Position numbers and translations under genes: made by a program
The notes under the pieces: model-generated
What the model was told of the DNA's origin: nothing
Database searches by the model: none
The model's input: the letters and a program-made list of their open reading frames with translations, nothing else
From: Massariosphaeria phaeospora
Taxonomy: Eukaryota > Ascomycota > Dothideomycetes > Pleosporales
Direction: 5' to 3'
Assembly (NCBI GenBank): GCA_011032825.1
Contig: JAADJZ010000001.1
Span: 930,001 to 994,000, forward strand
Length of the DNA stretch: 64,000 nt
Shown here: positions 57,047 through 64,000 of the stretch, piece by piece
Position numbering within the stretch: position 1 is the stretch's first letter
Layout of the letters: every line of letters begins with the position of its first letter

Positions 57047-57844
57047 TTATATTCCTTCTTTGTGCCACTTTTCGATCTGAGCCAGCCACAGGCGTCCTTG
57101 CGGCGTCCTCGGTGGCCTAAACTGGGTAGCGTGCGCTGTGAACGTCCCACGTGGTATAACCCTCAAATTCTCCGCCACCGGCTCCGCGTCCTCTGCGTAG
57201 CCCGCCCACACACTCTTCAAGCTTCCCATGAGTGGGGCCGTGACCAGTACCATCTGCAAATCCATGGGTTTTTTTCGTAATGCAGCAGATATGATGTTTC
57301 CCATCGCTATGAAGCGGACCATCTCAGGGCTAGACCCCGCGCAATCAATGGACAACTCGATGGTCATGTTTGGGTGTTCGCGACAAAATTCGCACAATGG
57401 GGCTACACCTTTCCAATATAGTGGACGTGCCCTCAAACTAGTGGTGTGCTCCTCGATGACGATCTTTTGGATGGAGGTCTGTGTGGATTGGGGGCAGGCT
57501 GTGAGGAAACGACCAGCCACCACAGACTGCTCCTCTATGCCGCTGTCGGGGAATCGCAGGGTGTTCAACGCCGGGACAAGACCACGGGTCTCGTGGCGGA
57601 GTTGGCGACAGGTGTACTTGAGTTGATTCAGCTCCTTGCGTGGGCTCATATTTCTCAGAAGGCGAAATAACCCGGAAGCTTCTTCCTGGACAAGAACTTC
57701 GTCATCGGATAAGGCAAGTTCGTAGATCTGGTTGCGCAGTTCCCCTGGCAGTCGAAGCAGAGGGCTCTGCTGACTCGCGTCTGGAGCTGCGACGAGGTAC
57801 GTGGATATCTTACGAATGAGATCGAAACCAAGTGCGAGTGCCAT
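57047..57844 (-). CDS. 2EXR/F-box-like fungal protein, tandem copy A
   Basis: This is a single exon of 265 residues from ATG 57844. The family signature is near the start: SPLLRLPGELRNQIYELALSDDE, then GLFRLLRNM, LNQLKYTCRQLRHETRGLVPALNTLRFPD, a common opening of fungal 2EXR and F-box-like proteins. Then come RFLTACPQSTQTSIQKIVI and LCEFCREHPNMTIELSID. It ends GRLWLAQIEKWHKEGI. It resembles the next gene to the right (58745-59683) at the same landmarks: RLPGE(L/I)RN, KYTCRQ, RFL(T/A)ACP and (K/E)IWYDEGF-type ends. The two are therefore likely tandem duplicates. The function is unknown. No signal peptide is seen. Confidence 0.75.
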   Translation of the reverse strand: MALALGFDLIRKISTYLVAAPDASQQSPLLRLPGELRNQIYELALSDDEVLVQEEASGLFRLLRNMSPRKELNQLKYTCRQLRHETRGLVPALNTLRFPDSGIEEQSVVAGRFLTACPQSTQTSIQKIVIEEHTTSLRARPLYWKGVAPLCEFCREHPNMTIELSIDCAGSSPEMVRFIAMGNIISAALRKKPMDLQMVLVTAPLMGSLKSVWAGYAEDAEPVAENLRVIPRGTFTAHATQFRPPRTPQGRLWLAQIEKWHKEGI

Positions 57845-58744
57845 GGTTTATTTCTGAAATTGATCTGTCTGTGTGGAATTGGTTACGAGTTGTGATAGCA
57901 AAGGGCTGCAATAACAAATTCGCAGTGGGTGGTGGTTGGGAGGTGTAGAATGTTTCTTGGGAATTCAAGTGTTGAGGAAAATTATGCATATACGTGAGAG
58001 AACTATAGATGATTAGGTGAGAGCTTCTTGTGAAAGACTTTAGTATAGCTGTGGCCGTGGCTATGGCTGTGGCTGTAGCTGCAACTCCTGTTCATTTCAC
58101 CATCCGCAATTACGGTTCAGTGAATAGTCGCATTACATATGAAACCAAGGACACCTCCAGCAGACTTCCAGCGGAAGCAATGAAGTCTACCCAAAAAGTC
58201 TCACGCTCTCTCCCAACTACAGCAAAAGAGCAATTAACATATACAATTGGCATTGTTACCAGTTGATGCCTTCTAAAAGTATCACAGGTTTCAAGGTTGC
58301 CAGATGGTCATTTAAGGTCATGCCCTTTTGAAACAGAGAACAATGTATGCGGTCAAATCTGTAAATAGTATGGGTCGCGGTTGGAACAGAAACGAGTAGG
58401 CTTGATTCGGTAAATCTTTGCTTTATGTCATTGTACTTAAAACTGAATGTACAAAGTTGTTCTGATACGATAAATCAATAGACAATGAAAATTGCGAAAA
58501 GCTACCTTTTCGAAATATTGAAGTGAATTTGGAAATCTTCCAGGTCTTAGCAAATCGCTGGCTACATGGGATTGTAGCGCTATTATTCAGATACCTTCCT
58601 CTACGTATTCGTACCAATGCCTAGCCTGAGCAATCCACTACGCTGATAATATGTGACAACTTCAATTCCGTCTTCAGATGCCTTCTCGGTACTATCTACT
58701 GGGGCATCCATAATGTAGGCGGCATGAGATTGTATGGCAATCAT
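57845..58744. other. 900-base intergenic between tandem paralogs
   Basis: No gene is supported. Near 58045-58080 a GTGGCCGTGGCTATGGCTGTGGCTGTAGCTGC run reads as AVAVAMAVAVA in one frame. This short frame begins with GTG and is likely a simple repeat. AT content rises near 58420-58600. Confidence 0.5.
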
Positions 58745-59683
58745 TCAGAATCCTTCATCGTACCATATCTTGATTTGAGAAAGCCAGGCCTTATACACTT
58801 CAGCATTCTCCCGCTGGGCTTCAAAGGAGTACTCTTGAACAGGGAGACTTGGAAAGATCTTAAAGTTCTGCGGAAGAGGCGCTGTATCTACAGCATATCC
58901 ACCCCATGACCTAGAGGCTACGTTGTTAACACGTTTGCACATATTATCTTGCGGATGCGGCGGGCTCAACCGACGCGTAAATGGGATAACGCTGATCAGA
59001 TGATGTTTTCGTAAAGCTAATGTGAGCATCTCGCCAATTTCAATGAAATCTCCAATCGGGTAATCCGAGAAAGGTCCAGTATTCATTTCGAGTGGCAAGG
59101 CTAAAGAAGTCGTAACTTGCGGGTATTCGATGCAGAACTCCGCGTATGGTCGAAGACAGCCTAGTATTTCTATGAGGCTGGGAGCAGTCACAGTACCATT
59201 CATCTTTCCATCCGTAGTAAACTTGATAGACTTGATCTGCACCTTGTAAGAGTCAGGACAAGCGGCTAGGAAGCGAGCGAAGAGAAACATGGTGTTTTTG
59301 CTGTCTATATTCGTCTCGTTGTAACCGGTCATTTGGATTTCCTTGTGCTTTTCGATATTCCAGTCCCGGCTTGCGACTTTATCGGGGAATACTAGGGTAT
59401 TGTATTGTGTTCCTAGAGCTCGTGTTTCGTGTTGAGCTTGACGGCAGGTGTACTTCAGCAGGTTCAGCTCTTCTAGCGGGTCGTCGGCCTTTTCGGTAGG
59501 CTTGCAGAGCCGGAACAGCCCTTGACCATCCTCTTTTACTATAGCTTCTCCATATGATAGAGCGTATCCGTAGATTCGGTTGCGTATTTCACCTGGAAGT
59601 CGGAACAGGGGACTAGTTTGGGTCCCAATGGGGACTGTAGGTTCCTGCTTGACGGGTGTTGGTTCTGCTTGGGTGCCGGACAT
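58745..59683 (-). CDS. 2EXR/F-box-like fungal protein, tandem copy B
   Basis: This is a single exon of 312 residues from ATG 59683 (MSGTQAEPTPVKQEPT). Earlier codons of the open frame have no upstream ATG with coding character. Landmarks match copy A: SPLFRLPGEIRNRIYGYALSYGE, GLFRLCKPTEK, LNLLKYTCRQAQHETRALGTQYNTLVFPD, RFLAACPDSYKVQIKSIKF, YAEFCIEYPQVTTSLALPLE, SRSWGGYAVDTAPLPQNFKIFPS and the end KAWLSQIKIWYDEGF. It is longer than copy A because of extra residues after VFPD and before the WGGYA motif. A 100-base tandem duplication lies 112 bases upstream of the start. No function is known. Confidence 0.78.
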   Translation of the reverse strand: MSGTQAEPTPVKQEPTVPIGTQTSPLFRLPGEIRNRIYGYALSYGEAIVKEDGQGLFRLCKPTEKADDPLEELNLLKYTCRQAQHETRALGTQYNTLVFPDKVASRDWNIEKHKEIQMTGYNETNIDSKNTMFLFARFLAACPDSYKVQIKSIKFTTDGKMNGTVTAPSLIEILGCLRPYAEFCIEYPQVTTSLALPLEMNTGPFSDYPIGDFIEIGEMLTLALRKHHLISVIPFTRRLSPPHPQDNMCKRVNNVASRSWGGYAVDTAPLPQNFKIFPSLPVQEYSFEAQRENAEVYKAWLSQIKIWYDEGF

Positions 59684-60384
59684 CGTGGGAATATGGAAGA
59701 AGTATCTTGAGGAGTGGGGGTGCCACGAAAGCTGATTGCGAGAGGAAACGATGTAGTTGAGTTCAGTGGGATATTTATGTGTTTGGCACTGGAAGTGGGG
59801 ATATCGGATATCACAAGCATTGTTGGCCGATAATGTGGGAAACAATTGTGAAGAGATATCGGCGCGCCACTTCACCGAACTATCACGCCCAGAATGTGGG
59901 GATTTCGGCTGTCACAAGCATCGTGAGCCAATGGAGTGAAAGGCGATTGTGAAGAAATATTGGCGCGTCTTCACTGAACTGTCGCGCCCAGCATGCCATC
60001 ATCGCATTTCAGGATCGCAGATTACTCGTTATAGGCATAGATATATAGGCTGACTAGAAACCTATTATAACTTTTCTCTAATCTTAATGGCTAAGTCATG
60101 TGATCTGCATATTCACTGGTATAGCAGCACAAGCCTATGAATACTGGCTGTCCCCAGACGTAATCATAACAGCATCTTATGTACACAACTATCCTTTATG
60201 GACGTGAGCGTAAACGTCACTGTTACTATGTGTAGCTACAAGCAATGAAAATAACTACCCCTTGACGAGCATAACTCCTGACCCATATTACCGTCAAACT
60301 CAAGCCAGCGGTTCAAAGTATAGAAACCATTCGCCATCAACTCGACTATCCTGACTTTTGAGACCTCTTCCTTCTCGTACATCC
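59684..60384. other. Intergenic with a duplicated upstream element
   Basis: About 700 bases holding the promoter of copy B, including the 100-base tandem duplication at 59795-59994, and the 3' flank of the small secreted protein gene. AT-rich between 60020 and 60130. No gene is seen. Confidence 0.5.
59795..59994. repeat. Imperfect 100-bp tandem duplication
   Basis: Copy 1 starts GTGGGGATATCGGATATCACAA and copy 2, 100 bases on, starts GTGGGGATTTCGGCTGTCACAA. Both then carry GATTGTGAAGA/AATTGTGAAGA, ATATCGGCGCG/ATATTGGCGCG and CGAACTATCACGCCCAG/TGAACTGTCGCGCCCAG. Identity is around 80% by eye. It lies 112-311 bases upstream of the minus-strand gene that starts at 59683, so it may duplicate promoter elements. 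Confidence 0.85.
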
Positions 60385-61000
60385 TTACAAATCACCCACG
60401 CACTTTCCCCTGTTGAAATCGGCGCTGCATCATGTAGTCAGTTTAGAATTAATGACCCAATGCAAAGGAATTCTATCGTACGTAATCTCAAAGTCTCCGT
60501 AAGTATACTTGGAACCGCGCAAGCACTCTGCTACTCTGTCCCGATTCCACCTCATGCAATCCTCATACTTCAAATAGCTCTTCCTGTTGGGCCAGTTTGT
60601 GACTTTGAAGTCGTATTTCCCCGATGGGAAACTGACGGAGTTGAAGCGCTCTTCAAGGCTCTCATACCAGCCCTGTTACATTGTCAGCTTTTCCTAGTGG
60701 AAGATTCGGGGGCAGGGTCATAACACTAACGATTGTAAGTCCTTTGGGGTAAAGGCAGCTATTGTTTCTCTTATAGTGTTATCTTACTGTGCGCCTAGAT
60801 CAGGCTGAGATTACTCGCTATTGATCAGTCGAATCTCCTCATACCACTAACGATGTACACATAGGTCCCGTAACCTCGCTGTACACCATTTCGGTTTGCT
60901 CTGCCACTACTGCTGCTTGGCCACTACCGAAGCATCCTGCCGCCGATGCGAAAGAAACCAGCAACAGGAGAAGAAGAATTGCCGCACGAATGGAAGGCAT
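60385..61000 (-). CDS. Small secreted cysteine-containing protein, three exons
   Basis: The exons are 61000-60845, 60672-60482 and 60424-60385, giving 128 residues; all phases agree. The signal peptide is MPSIRAAILLLLLLVSFASAAG. The mature part is about 106 residues with five cysteines (GCFGSGQ, PMCTSL, EDCMRW, AECLRG, GKCVGDL). Intron 2 is 57 bases with a perfect branch CTGAC and GATGCAG acceptor. Intron 1 is long, 172 bases (GTATGAG...GCTGACAATGTAACAG), and contains the second copy of the dispersed repeat. Without the repeat and one flanking duplication, it would be about 54-60 bases, a normal size. A plus-strand open frame at 60358-60723 is a shadow of exons 2 and 3. The protein is of effector size, but no known family is recognised. 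Confidence 0.78.
60734..60844 (+). mobile_element. Dispersed ~110-bp repeat, copy 2, with 10-bp flanking duplication
   Basis: It is the copy of the element at 32709-32820. The perfect 10-bp sequence CACTAACGAT stands on both sides, at 60724-60733 and 60845-60854, as expected for a target-site duplication. The element has no coding capacity and no obvious long inverted ends. Relative to the host gene (minus strand) its end provides GTATGAG at the present donor site. A short non-autonomous transposon, or an introner-like element, would fit. The class is not settled. Confidence 0.72.
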
Positions 61001-61987
61001 ATCCAAGAATGGCCTTGAGCTATTCGGTGAGGACTGAGCTAGATTGAGAAGCGTGGTAAAACAACCAGATGTTCGAGAGTATATGTAGCGGATGTAGTGA
61101 GAAGACCCGTGGCTTGATGTTGAAGTCACTCGTCCTCCAGGGCATTAATAGAATTTGACTGAAATTACAATAACCCCAGAACATATCAAGGAGGTATGTT
61201 CAAAGCCTCACCTGACGTGCCAGGCCAATATCAGGAGGAGCAGACGCAGATCCCTCTTGAGACTTGCAAATTAAGGTAGAATCAGTCTAGTAGCTTGGAT
61301 CAACGGCCGCTGCACCTCTTGCTAAGTCCTTCCTAGGGGAATATCGTGACATGTGCACGGAGTAGTAGCCTAGGGCTTTCTCCCGCGAATCCTAAAGCGA
61401 GGGATTTACGCCCGATTGTAGAATCCTGTCACGAGTAAGTATGAGTCATTCGTCTTGGTGAAATAAAGATTGAAACGCTGTTTATACCAAGCATTCCCTC
61501 TTTTGCAGCGATGTTTGACAGACGTAAATAAACTCACCGCGTTTGTGCGACCTGATACGCTATAACTGCTTCAAAGGCACGAAACCTAACATGTTATAAT
61601 TACTTTTGCTACCATTGAAGCAGGTGGATTTACAATGCGCACACAATGGAGGTCTTATATACCCGTAACAAAAAGTCGGCTTCCAGCCAAGAAGTCGAGA
61701 AGTTTCAGAAAGTCAATTGGAGAGCAGAGAAAAGTGTATGTCCTACATGTTGCTCATCTCTGGTGTGTAGCATTGTGCACATTGAGCACTCACGGTAGTG
61801 AAAGATTGCTGAAGACCCGTTAGTACAATGCTGCGTAGTGAATCCACGACCATTTTCATCGCTAGATATATCCTAAGGCTTTAAAAGCTCCTACAAGTCC
61901 ACCACACCTTTCTTCGTTCTATACAACCCCACAACCAAACCACATCAGCTGCAGAACCTCACCCAAACAAAACGAGCAGTACTCATC
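61001..61987. other. Intergenic between divergent genes
   Basis: About 990 bases with the promoters of the small secreted protein and the F-box-like pseudogene. No gene is supported. A short frame at 61635-61823 has no coding character. Confidence 0.5.
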
Positions 61988-63192
61988 ATGAACATTGTTG
62001 TGTCGAGGCCAAAGCCTACTCTAGAAGGGATGCCACCCGAGGTCATGGATATGATCTTGACGAGCTCAGTACAAGGGCCCTTCAAAAATCGGATTGATCC
62101 ACCAACCTTGGACGCTACCGATGTCGGAAACCTTCGCCTCGCCAGCCACCGTATTCGGGACATCACCGCATTTACGTTCGAGAAGAAATTCTTCATAAGA
62201 ACGGCTGGGAAATAAAGTATGGCCATGTATACGACAGGTTGGTGCGGGAACAAGATGAGTTCGAAGCCAGTGGTGACATGCTCCTGATGCTAGAGCTTTC
62301 CTTGCGTAACTTCAAGAACTTGACAAAAGTACTGATCGATAGCGTTGAGGCCCCGTACAAAAAGCCTTGGGGTACAATAGCTATTCGCCGACAATTAGGA
62401 GAAGGTGGGGACGAGATGAACGACTGGCCTTGGCAAAGACCCTTTTTCACGGCCAGGTCATATAGTTGCACGTGGCACTGGAGCCCCATCATCGAGGCTA
62501 TCTGTGCCATCGAAGACCGCCCTAACTGGACCGTGGATCTCACCATCAAAGGCAATGACTTGGAGTGGGAAGTGACACAGCTGAATGTGTCTGACGTGGA
62601 GCGACGAGTCTTTTTCAGTCGTATACGGAGCATCGCAATCTTCAACACACGGAAAGATATCACTGAAGATTGGGTCGTCTAACTTCTGCGAGGATGCGTT
62701 TCCGTCGAAACGCTGAATACAAGGTGCGGCGGCGAGTTGCAATCCATCTACCGGAAAACGTGGACCAATCTTCGACACGTTACTCTCACTCTGTGCTCGA
62801 TGAAGGATTATCTTTATACGGAGCTTCTTACTAGGCATGCGGAAAAGCTCGAGACGATCATTCTTGACACCTGCTCTTCAGTCTTCAGCTCAGCTTGGGT
62901 CCAAACCGAAAACCCGTCATGGTTTAAGAAATTTGAGCTGATGTTAGGCATGCCGCACCTAAACCGGGTGGAATGTACTTCGCTGAGTCAAGATGTTATC
63001 GTCAGTAACCCTACTGACACAAAGACACAAATACCGCAGCAACTACTAGACGATGGCAGTTACGCGCTAGTTACCGAAGGAGCCGAAATTAGGGAAAGGC
63101 TAGCCCGTGCTGTACGAGAGCAAATCATTTTCCGGATGCGGGGGGAGGAAGGAGAGCGTGGCTCGGTCAGCCTCTGGTTTCCTAAATCATGA
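61988..63192 (+). pseudogene. Decayed F-box-like protein gene
   Basis: Three open pieces belong together. The first (ATG 61988, MNIVVSRPKPTLEGMPPEVMDMILTSS, then NLRLASHRIRDITAFTFEKKFF) is an F-box-like start. It runs off at 62215 because the frame changes; one base missing at about 62194 (TTCTTC|ATAAG) explains it. The next frame (HKNGWEIKYGHVYDRLVREQDEF, then LRNFKNLTKVLIDS and NWTVDLTIKGN) runs to a TAA at 62680-62682. The same frame then continues as LLRGCVSVETLNTR, WTNLRHVTLTLC and HAEKLETIILDTC to the stop at 63192 (ending SLWFPKS). The second half has the repeated LRR-like pattern of fungal F-box proteins. The TAA would be CAA if one C to T change is reversed. With two lesions, the gene is most likely nonfunctional unless they are sequence errors. 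Confidence 0.72.
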
Positions 63193-64000
63193 CTATCAGT
63201 TGTCACGACCTTGTAATCTGACACACCCTATTCGCTCCAGGTTCTTCGGCGGTTTAGTAGACACCAAAGCAGCAGATAGTAATTTCCAGATATATGGCTG
63301 AAGCTAATAGCAGCTCAATGGTAGATTCCGTTCTTAGAACCGATATGGATAGTGAGTGATCTCAATGGATTTAATGAAGAAATTTTGGTGAGTTTGCATT
63401 CGAATTGAGCGAAGATTTTGAAGAATGATAATTGTGAAAGTACCGAGACCTTTACTTAGGCAGCCTCAAGCTCCGTCATCTGGAGTTAGCGGGTTAAGGG
63501 GTGATGAGATTGGTGCGGGTTGAACCGGCACATGCTGAACCATCGGGCAAGATCACGCGGGGCCTTGACAAGCTGAAACGACCTCCTGTGTTGGGTCGAG
63601 CAAGATAGTCTTGATGGCCAAGCTCCCCTTGCAGCTGCGGCATGACGATGGAGAAATGCTGGTGAGGAGACTGTGGACTATTTTTCCTTGACGAGAACTT
63701 GGCGGCGCAATCGCCGCAAATCATATGGCGTCAGTCGCGAACAAACACGGGAGGCCGACCTTTCGCCGATGAAAGCGATAAACGTTGAGTGCCGAGTTCC
63801 GTGATGTCGGTCTTGGTGTGAAGAAGAGGCGAAGAGCGATAGGCGGAGCCTGAACTAGTGCCTTGGCCGCCCTTGGCTCAAAACAAGCGAGCGGAAAACC
63901 AAGCATCCCGCGCCGTTCTTGCCACCTCCCGCAGGCCTCAATCACCCCTCCAGGTCGCGTCCCCGCCATCATGACCGCCTGCCTGGCCATCAGTAACGCG
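63193..64000. other. Right edge, no gene supported
   Basis: About 800 bases. A minus-strand open frame touching the right edge (63721-63990) begins MARQAVMMAGTRPGG but has no recognised feature and could be a shadow of a gene beyond the window. The GC content rises after 63480. Confidence 0.4.

Noticed and set aside
58030..58266. 78-residue frame starting AVAVAMAVAVAA
   Set aside because: Starts with GTG and a GTGGCT simple repeat; the hydrophobic stretch is a repeat effect and not a convincing signal peptide.
60358..60723. 121-residue plus-strand frame
   Set aside because: Opposes exons 2 and 3 of the minus-strand small secreted protein, whose splice phases and branch sites are all consistent.
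1..64000. CRISPR arrays, rRNA genes, telomere repeats, biosynthetic core enzymes
   Set aside because: Looked for spaced direct repeats, rRNA-like conserved words, TTAGGG arrays and PKS/NRPS/terpene synthase motifs; none seen.

Overview
This window looks like a piece of a filamentous ascomycete genome (Pezizomycotina). Dothideomycetes is my best guess, from the gene families rather than from any marker. Most genes are split by short introns, mostly 46-115 bases, with GTRNGT donors, CTRAC-like branch points and NAG acceptors. No bacterial, plastid or mitochondrial features were seen, and no tRNA, rRNA or CRISPR array. All exon coordinates below were worked out by hand from splice consensus, phase and family similarity.

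The left third (about 3.3-22 kb) is a conserved housekeeping block. It holds LTN1/listerin (ribosome-quality-control E3 ligase) divergent from RAD3/XPD (TFIIH helicase), a small secreted protein, ornithine decarboxylase antizyme with a +1 programmed frameshift site, and a nuclear FKBP prolyl isomerase of the Fpr3/Fpr4 type divergent from REV1 (translesion polymerase). To its left lie a secreted protein in two exons and a Ser/Thr/Pro-rich single-pass membrane protein whose reading frame is broken at a C run.

The middle (22.9-41.8 kb) mixes surface, stress and signalling genes. These are a two-WSC-domain secreted protein, a Yippee-type zinc protein, an NDR-like AGC kinase, an F-box/LRR-like gene with a one-base frame break, a secreted DJ-1/PfpI protein, a Ure2p-like glutathione S-transferase, a large fungal-specific protein with a possible HicA-like tail, and a conserved single-pass membrane protein.

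The right third (43-64 kb) is accessory in character. It holds a large secreted subtilisin-like protease, two unnamed proteins, an F-box protein with an internal 39-bp duplication, a ~1350-codon fungal protein with an in-frame stop, two related 2EXR/F-box-like genes in tandem, a small secreted cysteine-containing protein, and an F-box-like pseudogene. A ~110-bp dispersed repeat occurs at 32.7 kb and at 60.7 kb. The second copy sits inside an intron of the small secreted protein gene and is flanked by a 10-bp direct repeat.

Five genes carry single-position lesions. Three are apparent one-base losses and two are TAA codons that could each derive from CAA. They are either decay of fast-evolving families or residual sequence errors, and raw reads would tell which.
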